Assembly: GCA_934086815.1 (NCBI GenBank)
Contig: CAKOIM010000023.1
Span: 1 to 16,215, forward strand
Direction of reading: 5' to 3'
Source: an uncultured Bacilli bacterium
GTDB taxonomy: Bacteria > Bacillota_I > Bacilli_A > RF39 > UBA660
Length of the DNA stretch: 16,215 nt
The notes beneath the pieces are model-generated. The model saw nothing but the letters and a program-made list of their open reading frames with translations, was not told where the DNA came from and made no database searches. Positions 6,917 to 13,450 of this stretch are shown piece by piece; the stretch's first letter is position 1, and every line of letters starts with the position of its first letter. Both the position numbers and the translations under genes were made by a program.

Positions 6917-8514
6917 AAAGTAACGACGTAACATCTGTTTCTTATAGTTATTAGCAAATTAATTTTATCAGCTTTTAAAAGATGTCCATCTGTTTGTAAA
7001 ATAATTTTTTTATCATAATTTGCCGGATTCATAAACTTAACCTTGGATACATATTTTTCATTATTTATATAATACTCTACTTTCATAAAATTTTCTGAAA
7101 AAGCTTTTATTCCATTTATGTTAGTATAAGCCGGAGAACTTTTATCTAAATTAAGTTCATAATCTAAAACTAATAGTGCTTCCGTATTTTGATATGTATT
7201 ATCTGAAACGATAACATCAGTAAAAGTATTACATGTATCTTTATAACAACTTTTATATTCATATTCATATCTCTTAGTTATATCATAACCTTTAATAATT
7301 AAGTTTGATTCTTTTAAATTAGTCGATGAAAAAGTTATACTTTCATTTACTTTAGCATTTCTAACAACTTCAACATTTTCATAAATAGTTGGTTTTAATT
7401 TTACAATAATATTTTTAGCTAAAAATTCTTTCTTTTTAACCGCCGCACCATTATAAATTTCAATTTTAAAACTTTTATTAATTTTTTTCTTATCAATTTC
7501 ATAACTCATTACGTAGTCTCTTTTAGCCCTAGATGGGATATTATTATTCATAAATGCATTACCATAATCAACAAAGTATTTACCAACATCTAATGTCGGA
7601 TTAATATACTTATTATCATAATTTAGCTTAATATTACTGTAATCTAAATATTTGTCTTCTTTCGTATTATTTTGAATATTAAATCTTATAACAAGATAGT
7701 ACTTATCTTTTTCTATTTCATTACCACTTAAATTTAAGTTAGTTATCATACTATCTTCAATGTTTATGTTAAATCCATCATAAGTAAATGTTTTATTTTC
7801 TTTATATTTATAATTGATTTTTTCTGAATTCTTAAAAAAAGTATATCCTAAAACTATCGTTAATATAATGCCTAATAAAATAAATATTCGTTTATTTTCC
7901 AAAAAATAATATCTAAATTCTCTAATAAATCTTCTAATTGTTCTTTCAGCTTTATAAGTCTTAAAATTTAAATTTAGTTCAATTTCTTCACTATCCGCAT
8001 CTGTTATTTCTAATTCTTTTAAATCATCTTTAAAATTAAATTGTTTTACATTAAAACCTAACGCCCTAATAAGAATTACTATAGTAAAAAAATAATTTGG
8101 CAAATATATTATTTGGGCTAAATCACGATAACTACGGGCAGCTACTGTTGACCATAAACCATTACTTAAACTACCAATTAAAAATGTAGCAATAATTAAA
8201 AAAATTAATAAAATAATATAATATAAAAGACTAAACAAATATATTTTATTTGGTTTATTTTTACTTTTAAGTAAAAATAGTATTGCTGAAATCATTATAA
8301 TATTTAAGATAATAGCTATAAACAATAAAGGACTTATGGTCGAAGTTACTAAATTGTCTGTCACAGTAACACTATAGTTATTAAGAATATATTCTCTAAA
8401 AAAAACAATTAACCCAGTTGTTTTATAAGTTATAAATACACAAAGTAATGTTAATAAAATATGTATTGCTCTAAAATTTTTTATCAAAAAAGCATACGGT
8501 TTTTTTAATATCAT
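6910..8514 (-). CDS. Multi-pass membrane protein with large extracytoplasmic domain
   Basis: A 534-aa protein of no recognised function. Four hydrophobic helices lie near residues 16-38, 60-82, 92-113 and 133-150. A charged cytoplasmic-looking stretch follows (about 155-207, with an acidic patch and then RTIRRFIREFRYYF). A fifth helix (209-227) leads to about 300 residues predicted to lie outside. The first part of that domain (about 240-360, YLVIRFNIQNNTKEDKYL) resembles the immunoglobulin-like DUF4352 type seen in Firmicute surface proteins; this is a pattern judgement only. A Cys pair in YKSCYKDTCN could form a disulfide outside the cell. AGAAGGG (8523-8529) lies eight bases before the ATG. 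It has its own promoter and no sign of transfer in composition. Role unknown, perhaps envelope. Confidence 0.8.
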   Translation of the reverse strand: MILKKPYAFLIKNFRAIHILLTLLCVFITYKTTGLIVFFREYILNNYSVTVTDNLVTSTISPLLFIAIILNIIMISAILFLLKSKNKPNKIYLFSLLYYIILLIFLIIATFLIGSLSNGLWSTVAARSYRDLAQIIYLPNYFFTIVILIRALGFNVKQFNFKDDLKELEITDADSEEIELNLNFKTYKAERTIRRFIREFRYYFLENKRIFILLGIILTIVLGYTFFKNSEKINYKYKENKTFTYDGFNINIEDSMITNLNLSGNEIEKDKYYLVIRFNIQNNTKEDKYLDYSNIKLNYDNKYINPTLDVGKYFVDYGNAFMNNNIPSRAKRDYVMSYEIDKKKINKSFKIEIYNGAAVKKKEFLAKNIIVKLKPTIYENVEVVRNAKVNESITFSSTNLKESNLIIKGYDITKRYEYEYKSCYKDTCNTFTDVIVSDNTYQNTEALLVLDYELNLDKSSPAYTNINGIKAFSENFMKVEYYINNEKYVSKVKFMNPANYDKKIILQTDGHLLKADKINLLITIRNRCYVVTLK

Positions 8515-8536
8515 ATTATCAACCCTTCTTTAATAA

Positions 8537-8565
8537 ATTTTATCAAATTACATTTATAAAAACAA
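8537..8565 (-). promoter_or_regulatory. Promoter of the 534-aa membrane protein gene
   Basis: TTGTTT (8560-8565) and an extended -10 TGA-TAAAAT (TAAAAT at 8537-8542) are 17 bp apart. Confidence 0.5.
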
Positions 8566-8577
8566 CTACTATATAAA

Positions 8578-8600
8578 GAAAAAAAGTATAAAAATACTTT
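8578..8600 (-). terminator. Rho-independent terminator of the LysM gene
   Basis: AAAGTAT (8594-8600 on the - strand) pairs perfectly with ATACTTT (8583-8589) around a TTTT loop. A TTTTTCTTT run follows on the - strand. The LysM stop codon overlaps the 5' arm. Confidence 0.7.
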
Positions 8601-9039
8601 ATCTTTTCGCAACTAAAACTTGATCCTTTAATAAATATATTGTTTCATTTTGATTTAACAAATCATTTTTAGATATTTTAAATAAGTTACTAACAGTATC
8701 TAATGTATCCCCTTCCGCGGTAATATAATAACTATAGCCACTTTTAGGGATTAATAATTCTTGTCCTGGATAAATATAATTATTCATATCCAAACCATTT
8801 AAACTAGCTAAAAGAGTTGGATTTATATTATATTTTTGGGCAATTTTATATAAAGAATCTCCTTTTTCAATTACATAAACATTAAAATAGTCTTGGTTTT
8901 TTTTAGGAATATTAATTTCCATTCCAACCCTTAAATCTTCGTCATTGTTAATATCAGTAATTACTCTTTCTTCAACATTAAACATATTAGCAATTGACAT
9001 TAAAGTATCCCCTGGTTTCACTTTATATTTATCAAACAT
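8599..9039 (-). CDS. Triple LysM-domain protein without signal peptide
   Basis: A 146-aa protein made almost entirely of three LysM units: residues 4-46 (YKVKPGDTLMSIANMF), 53-98 (YVIEKGDSLYKIAQKY) and 103-145 (YYITAEGDTLDTVSNLF). Each starts with the GDTL/GDSL signature and the first two end in a P-K turn. LysM binds N-acetylglucosamine in peptidoglycan or related polymers. There is no catalytic domain and no N-terminal signal peptide or membrane helix. It may leave by another route, bind wall precursors, or work in a spore coat as some LysM proteins do; no spore gene in the window supports that last option. TAGGAGT (9046-9052) places GGAG seven bases before the ATG. The spacing of 43 bp to the gene upstream allows co-transcription. 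Confidence 0.9.
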   Translation of the reverse strand: MFDKYKVKPGDTLMSIANMFNVEERVITDINNDEDLRVGMEINIPKKNQDYFNVYVIEKGDSLYKIAQKYNINPTLLASLNGLDMNNYIYPGQELLIPKSGYSYYITAEGDTLDTVSNLFKISKNDLLNQNETIYLLKDQVLVAKR

Positions 9040-9069
9040 TTTATCACTCCTAGTAATAAAATATGTCTA

Positions 9070-9088
9070 TTTTAACAAATGGTTAAAA
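9070..9088 (-). other. Hairpin at the end of the 362-aa gene
   Basis: A perfect 7-bp stem (9070-9076/9082-9088) with a 5-nt loop overlaps the stop codon at 9083. No clean T run follows on the - strand, so any terminator activity should be weak. It may instead mark an RNA processing or attenuation point before the LysM gene. Confidence 0.35.
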
Positions 9089-10171
9089 AATAAATATCAT
9101 ATTATCATTATTAAACTCCCATTCACTATACTTTAAAAGAGGTATATTACCAACTTCTGGATTAAAATAGTATAATGTGTCCTTTCCTAAGTAGTAAACA
9201 TCTAAATTATCTATTTTAATTATTTTAGTTACTTTTGTATTAGTTACTAAGAATTGATTTTTACTTTCTTTAATTTGCCCATATAATTTATCATTTTCTA
9301 ATTTATATATAAATTTATTATTATCTGAAAAAGATAACTTCTTGTTTTTTAATTTTTGTATAGATACTTTTTGCCAATTGTTATTTTCATATATTTTAAA
9401 GTCTGTTTGGTAAATATCTTTCTTCTTAATATCAATGTAATATTCCTGTTCATTTTTCTTATCGAATAAATATACTTTATCTTTGTAATTTCCTAAAAAA
9501 TAGCTATCAAAATATAATTCATAACGTAAATTTATTTCTTTAACTTTTCCATTTTTCTTGCTTATCATATACATTTTATCAAATTTAAATTCACTTTCAT
9601 AATCAGGTAACAATAAATAATTATCTGTTTGATATATTAAACTAAATTTGTAAATATCTTTATCAAATAACTTAATAAGTTTACTACCCTTATTATTTAA
9701 GAATACAAATTCTTTATAATTCCATAAAAAGTAGTTTTTTTCATTAAGATTAGATATTTTTATATTCTCAACTTCTTTATTTGTTTTAAATTTAATATTA
9801 TCATTTATAAATGGTGTATAATTTCCATGATCATTAGCACAAATATTATATAAGTCTAATTTTTTACTATATAAATTTAAACATACACCTTCGGAATTCT
9901 CTTTTATTTTTATTTTGTTAATTAATTTTCTTTTAGGTATATATTTATGAAAAGACATTACTTCAAAAGTATAGTCATCATATTTTAGTTCAAATTTATA
10001 ATACTTTTCTTTTTTCAAATAATTTTCAATTACTTTAACACCGTTTATTTCATAATCAACGCTATAATTAGTACTTTTTAGAATAAAATACCAGACAAAT
10101 ATAATAACTATACATAATAAAGCAATTAACTTACTTTTTTGCTTCAAAGCTTGCATACTTTTGTTTTTCAT
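9083..10171 (-). CDS. Single-pass membrane protein, function unknown
   Basis: A 362-aa protein with one membrane helix near the N-terminus (about 14-32, preceded by Lys residues) and about 325 residues outside. The outer part is rich in Tyr, Phe, Asn and Lys. Its short strand-turn segments (FVFLNNKGSKLIKLFD, KMYMISKKNGKVKEINL, DTLYYFNPEVGNIPLL) recall a beta-propeller; this is only a visual impression. I do not recognise a family. No ribosome site precedes the ATG at 10171 or the next ATG at 10156. The reading frame overlaps the PH-like gene by 41 bases. Either it is translated by coupling from that gene, or the two are one gene split at an A6 run (10135-10140). The true N-terminus is therefore uncertain. 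Confidence 0.7.
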   Translation of the reverse strand: MKNKSMQALKQKSKLIALLCIVIIFVWYFILKSTNYSVDYEINGVKVIENYLKKEKYYKFELKYDDYTFEVMSFHKYIPKRKLINKIKIKENSEGVCLNLYSKKLDLYNICANDHGNYTPFINDNIKFKTNKEVENIKISNLNEKNYFLWNYKEFVFLNNKGSKLIKLFDKDIYKFSLIYQTDNYLLLPDYESEFKFDKMYMISKKNGKVKEINLRYELYFDSYFLGNYKDKVYLFDKKNEQEYYIDIKKKDIYQTDFKIYENNNWQKVSIQKLKNKKLSFSDNNKFIYKLENDKLYGQIKESKNQFLVTNTKVTKIIKIDNLDVYYLGKDTLYYFNPEVGNIPLLKYSEWEFNNDNMIFIF

Positions 10172-10574
10172 TCATCATCATTTCACTAATATTTGTTTCA
10201 ATATCATCTAAACCACCTTTTGGCAAATTAGATATAGTTACTTCCTCTTTAACAGTATCAATTTTTATTTTGCCCCACAACAAACCTTGATAGACAAATA
10301 AATCATTATATAAATCCGGAGTAATAGAACTCAAGAAATATCCCCATACAACTCTCTTTTGCCCAATCAAAATTCTTTTGTTAGTTAATACTACTACACA
10401 AGTTTGGAAGAATTCATAAAACGAATCATTTTTTTGACCAGCAAATGCAAATTCTACTTCTTCACCTGGATTTAGATGTTTTTCGACAACTTCACAATGT
10501 TTTTTTAAATTCCAGGCTATTCCTCCTCGATTTTTTCTTTTGAACTCTAAAGCTTTTTCGTATACTGCACCCAT
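10131..10574 (-). CDS. Bacterial PH-like domain protein
   Basis: A 147-aa protein. Residues about 35-130 look like a bacterial pleckstrin-homology (bPH, YokE/YvbH-like) domain: LNPGEEVEFAFAG, the strand pair VVVLTNKRILIGQKRVVWG, then IKIDTVKEEVTISNL and a closing helix (GLDDIETNISEMMMNE). Such domains occur in small cytoplasmic or membrane-linked Firmicute proteins of mostly unknown role. An upstream GTG (10583) lies within the ribosome site, so the ATG at 10574, six bases after AGGTG (10581-10585), is the better start. It has its own good promoter. Its last 41 bases overlap the start of the membrane protein gene, and its stop codon follows directly after the A6 run that would fuse the two frames if one base shorter. 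Confidence 0.75.
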   Translation of the reverse strand: MGAVYEKALEFKRKNRGGIAWNLKKHCEVVEKHLNPGEEVEFAFAGQKNDSFYEFFQTCVVVLTNKRILIGQKRVVWGYFLSSITPDLYNDLFVYQGLLWGKIKIDTVKEEVTISNLPKGGLDDIETNISEMMMNEKQKYASFEAKK

Positions 10575-10591
10575 TATTATCACCTATTTCT

Positions 10592-10620
10592 ATTCTATAA
10601 TATTTTTATATTTTTAGCAA
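10592..10620 (-). promoter_or_regulatory. Promoter of the PH-like gene
   Basis: TTGCTA (10615-10620) and TAGAAT (10592-10597) are exactly 17 bp apart. The -35 directly abuts the stop codon of the upstream lysin-like gene at 10621. No terminator is visible between them. Confidence 0.6.
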
Positions 10621-11550
10621 TTACTTTAGATACCTACTAGCAACATATTTATTATTATATATTTTTGTCCAACCATTTTTTTCTTGCATTACACCTACAG
10701 TTGTATTTTTAGAAATTACATATAAAATTTTTCCATTTGGTTTACTCCGAACATTTAAAAATAATGCAATACACTTTTTAGTATTATAAGCATTACTTGG
10801 GCTATTTTTGCTTAAATAATTTACACTTACATATTCTTTATCGTTTATTTTTGCAAAGTTATTAACAACTTTTTCTACTGTTATTTTTGTTTTAGCTGGT
10901 AATGTATTAACAACTTTATAATTTGTTCCAGGTCCATACCTTACATTTAAATTAGCCGTAGTATAATAAATATTACGTATATTACTTTCATAAAGAGTAA
11001 CAAAATTAATATTTCTTGTATTATTTATTTTTGTAAAGTTTTTATCTATAAAAAATGCGGCTTCTGGTTTTATATTATTTTTAGTTGTTTGCAATATCCA
11101 TAAATTTAGATTATTCTTTTTCCAACCTGAACCTAAAAACTTACCACGACCTACGGCTATATGAAAATGTGGACCAGTTGCAATGCCATCACTACCTTTA
11201 TAAAATATTTTTTCTCCTCTTTTATATTTTTTACCAACATATACATTTTTTAAATTATTATCATTCGGATGTACTACCATAATAGTTACATAATCCGTAA
11301 ATGTAGGTGTAATTACTGGTGTTGTACTTTCTAACCATATCGTGTTTGATGCATTTATTCCAACTCCATATACTTTTTTTACAATCATTTCATCACAAGG
11401 ACAATAGAAATAACCATATTCATTAACTCCACATGAGTCATCTATAGGATAATCTTTTAAGTTTCCTTTTGTGTGCTTTAAATGAGAATAACTATCATAA
11501 TAACTTTGAGTAATGTTCATAACTTTTAAAGGATAAATTAAATAATTCAT
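10621..11550 (-). CDS. M23-type peptidase with two SH3 domains, endolysin-like
   Basis: A 309-aa peptidoglycan hydrolase candidate. Residues 1-165 match the M23 (lysostaphin/LytM) fold: His26 followed by an Asp (Asp33 or Asp37), a strand with His94 (TIMVVHPN), and the HxH motif GPHFHIAVG with His128 and His130. These would be the Zn ligands and catalytic residues. Two bacterial SH3 domains follow, at about 195-248 (TTANLNVRYGPGTNYKVV) and 258-309 (LFLNVRSKPNGK), each typical of cell-wall binding. There is no signal peptide. That, plus the domain order, is typical of phage endolysins released by a holin, but no holin or other phage gene is nearby. AAGGAGG (11555-11561) is four bases before the ATG. 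It may be a domesticated lysin; the peptide bond cut cannot be told from sequence. Confidence 0.85.
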   Translation of the reverse strand: MNYLIYPLKVMNITQSYYDSYSHLKHTKGNLKDYPIDDSCGVNEYGYFYCPCDEMIVKKVYGVGINASNTIWLESTTPVITPTFTDYVTIMVVHPNDNNLKNVYVGKKYKRGEKIFYKGSDGIATGPHFHIAVGRGKFLGSGWKKNNLNLWILQTTKNNIKPEAAFFIDKNFTKINNTRNINFVTLYESNIRNIYYTTANLNVRYGPGTNYKVVNTLPAKTKITVEKVVNNFAKINDKEYVSVNYLSKNSPSNAYNTKKCIALFLNVRSKPNGKILYVISKNTTVGVMQEKNGWTKIYNNKYVASRYLK

Positions 11551-11604
11551 AATACCTCCTTAATATATTGTATGAACCTGTCCATTTTTTTTGTGGATTA
11601 TAAT

Positions 11605-12057
11605 CTATTTACTATAAATTGCAATAATATAATCTTCGTTTTCAATAAATTCATACTCATTTATTATATTGGTGGTCTCTATTCTTTTAAAATCATAAGT
11701 AAGGCCTTTACCCAAAAACTTAACATAAGCTTCCTTCATTGTCCACATTTTAGTAAAATCATATAAACGATTATGTGATTGTTTTAGTATTTCAATTTCT
11801 TTTTCGGTATATGCCTTTTTTAGTACTTTTTCATTGTATGTTAAAAATTGTAAGTCAACACCAATACATTTATCACTTACTACAATGACTATTAAATTTC
11901 TATCATGACTTACACTAAAATATAATTTATTATCCTTTATAAATGGTTTTCTATATTCATTATAAACTATGTCTTTGTTTGAATATCCATATATTCTTAA
12001 TACTTCCTCTAAAAAGGTTTTTGTATCGCTATCTTTTTTTATATATATTTTATACAT
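11605..12057 (-). CDS. Sfp-type 4'-phosphopantetheinyl transferase, short form
   Basis: A 150-aa member of the phosphopantetheinyl transferase superfamily, which moves phosphopantetheine from CoA to a carrier-protein serine. Visible motifs are RKPFIKDNKLYFSVSHD (38-52; His51 is the CoA-phosphate contact in Sfp), CIGVDLQ (Asp68, a Mg ligand) and WTMKEAYVKFLGKGL (105-119; Glu109 and the conserved KEA). The second acidic ligand of the GxDxE motif is Gln70 here, as happens in some subfamilies that use fewer acidic ligands. It is shorter than Sfp (about 230), as both lobes are compact. AAGGA (12066-12070) is eight bases before the ATG. It lies just beyond the tmRNA terminator and no clear promoter of its own is visible. 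The target, either acyl carrier protein or a peptide synthetase, is not in the window. Confidence 0.85.
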   Translation of the reverse strand: MYKIYIKKDSDTKTFLEEVLRIYGYSNKDIVYNEYRKPFIKDNKLYFSVSHDRNLIVIVVSDKCIGVDLQFLTYNEKVLKKAYTEKEIEILKQSHNRLYDFTKMWTMKEAYVKFLGKGLTYDFKRIETTNIINEYEFIENEDYIIAIYSK

Positions 12058-12086
12058 TTTTCTTTTCCTTTATTTAATTTATTTAT

Positions 12087-12110
12087 AAAAAACGAACCTT
12101 TTAAGGTTCG
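12087..12110 (-). terminator. Rho-independent terminator of tmRNA
   Basis: CGAACCTT (12103-12110 on the - strand) pairs with AAGGTTCG (12093-12100), leaving a very small loop, followed by TTTTTT. It lies 15 bases past the tmRNA CCA end. Confidence 0.85.
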
Positions 12111-12124
12111 AACATTTACCTATC

Positions 12125-12481
12125 TGGTGGAGTAGAGGAGAATTGAACTCCTGTCCAATATATCCTATATCACAACGTCTACAAGTTTAGGTAGATTTTA
12201 ATGTCCCAATTAAACGGCTCTACGCTAACCTAATAATTGGTAAGCTTAGTAAAAATTCTATACACTAACCTAAACTATTAATGTATTATATCTTATATTT
12301 ATAAACCCCTATATCAACCTATAAGAGAAATTGACTAGAAGTGCTCCCTTATCCTATATGTTAGGCAAAAGCAGGAGCGAAACCATAATTAGTTTCGTCA
12401 TTTAATTTTTAAAATGCACTTAAGGTATGCCGACCACTTGCAGTCATGCCTAGTAATACATGTCGAAACCAGTACTACCCC
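12125..12481 (-). ncRNA. ssrA: tmRNA (transfer-messenger RNA)
   Basis: About 357 nt. The tRNA-like ends pair as GGGGTAG (5') with CTACTCC (3'), followed by A and an encoded CCA. The conserved 5' block GGTTTCGACATG and a T arm AGGAG-TTCAATT-CTCCT are present. An internal tag frame (12361-12399) reads DETNYGFAPAFA then TAA, if the resume codon is GAC. The six bases before it are TTAAAT, which resembles the TTAGTC before the E. coli resume codon. tmRNA rescues stalled ribosomes together with SmpB and marks the broken product for proteolysis. The AFA ending is like mycoplasma tags rather than the usual LAA/VAA. Pseudoknot-rich sequence fills 12150-12360. The resume position (GAC versus the preceding AAT) is inferred. 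Confidence 0.96.
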
Positions 12482-12491
12482 ATGTGCTAAA

Positions 12492-12520
12492 ATTATAACA
12501 AATGATTATGTTTTTGTCTA
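12492..12520 (-). promoter_or_regulatory. Promoter of tmRNA
   Basis: TAGACA (12515-12520) and an extended -10 TGT-TATAAT (TATAAT 12492-12497) are 17 bp apart, 11 bases ahead of the mature 5' end. This is one of the best promoters in the window. It starts only 17 bases past the stop codon of the previous gene. Confidence 0.8.
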
Positions 12521-12536
12521 TAATTTTGGCTTTGTA

Positions 12537-13331
12537 TTATTTGCTCATTCCTGATTTTTGGGCAAATTCATAAGCTATTCCCCCTTTTTTAAACATATCT
12601 TCATCCGTAGGAATCAGCTTTATAAAATTATTTAAATAATTTCCAATATTAGCTTTTTCTACTCTAAGTGTTCCTTTTGCCCATTTTGATTTTTCATCAA
12701 TATTATTTAAACCAGGTAATTCTTGAATCATTAAATAATTACAAACTTTTGGAATAAAATAATTAATCCATGCCGTGTCACTGTTAATATTTATATCAAG
12801 TGTAGTTGCATGGCCATAATCTCTAAGCATAATAATTATATGTTCATCTGCAACCGATAAAATAGTAATTTCTGCTTCACTAAGTGTATTTTCTAAATTA
12901 ATAAAAATATCATTCGCTATCTTTGTATCTTTACCATACAATTTAATTGAACCATTTTCTTTTATTTCATTACTACTTTGTAATATATCTTCATTGTTTA
13001 TAACAAAAGAATGGTATATATGAAGTATTTCAGTTATTGATGTTGCTTCTTTTAAAACTCCATACAAATTTCTAAACATAGAATAGCCTTTAAATTCTTC
13101 ATTAACTTTATTTACCAATTCGGGTTTCATATTAACAAATATTTCAAGAAAACTTCTATTTAATTCATTATAGTTCAATTGACATTTAGTTAATTTATTT
13201 CTATAACTATCAAACAATACTTCAATTTGCTTATCATAATCTTCATTTAAATTTAATAATTTCACTATTCTATATAAATATAATTCTATTTTATTTAGCA
13301 TACTTATTAACTTTTTTTCATAAGCTTCCAA
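12537..13331 (-). CDS. Hypothetical protein, likely C-terminal part of a frameshifted gene
   Basis: I do not recognise this 264-aa protein. It is soluble, with a helical, charged N-terminal half (EKKLISMLNKIELYLYRIVKLL, possible coiled coil) and a mixed C-terminal half (about 130-264; EITILSVADEHIIIMLRDYGHATTLDI, then TLRVEKANIGNYLNNFIKLIP). The only available start near the frame opening is TTG (13329-13331), with no convincing ribosome site. It begins one base after the stop codon of a 36-codon frame that does have a ribosome site. Removing one A from the A6 run at 13345-13350 would join both into a 301-aa protein starting at the ATG at 13443. I infer that this is the intended gene. It closes the tsaE-tsaB-rimI-tsaD operon; a link to t6A is not shown. 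Confidence 0.65.
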   Translation of the reverse strand: MEAYEKKLISMLNKIELYLYRIVKLLNLNEDYDKQIEVLFDSYRNKLTKCQLNYNELNRSFLEIFVNMKPELVNKVNEEFKGYSMFRNLYGVLKEATSITEILHIYHSFVINNEDILQSSNEIKENGSIKLYGKDTKIANDIFINLENTLSEAEITILSVADEHIIIMLRDYGHATTLDININSDTAWINYFIPKVCNYLMIQELPGLNNIDEKSKWAKGTLRVEKANIGNYLNNFIKLIPTDEDMFKKGGIAYEFAQKSGMSK

Positions 13332-13332
13332 C

Positions 13333-13443
13333 TCATCTATATCGTTTTTTATCTAAAATATTTGGAAATGAATTACTAATCATTTCTTTAATTATTAAAT
13401 CTAATTCAAAAAAGTATTCAATTTTTTTAAAATTTTCATTCAT
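13333..13443 (-). CDS. 36-aa frame, likely N-terminus of the frameshifted downstream gene
   Basis: The ATG at 13441-13443 follows the tsaD stop codon by seven bases and has AGGTGA just upstream, so it can be translated. It encodes 36 residues (starting MNENFKKIEYFFELDL, ending DKKRYR) and stops at TGA (13333-13335). The A6 run near its end lets a +1 shift continue as LDKNDIDEL straight into the 264-aa frame. It could be a short leader peptide coupled to the next gene, but a single gene broken by one extra A seems likelier. Confidence 0.5.
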   Translation of the reverse strand: MNENFKKIEYFFELDLIIKEMISNSFPNILDKKRYR

Positions 13444-13450
13444 AAGTCAC

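Noticed and set aside
10131..10141. A-AAA-AAG, a classic -1 slippery heptamer, right before the stop of the PH-like gene.
   Set aside because: A -1 shift reads GTA AGT TAA and stops after two codons. The overlapping membrane-protein frame is +1, so programmed -1 shifting cannot join them.
11085..11282. Open frame on the + strand within the lysin-like gene; similar ones at 709-942, 5078-5320, 8945-9136 and 11572-11766.
   Set aside because: All lie antisense to better supported genes, lack ribosome sites and have low-complexity translations.
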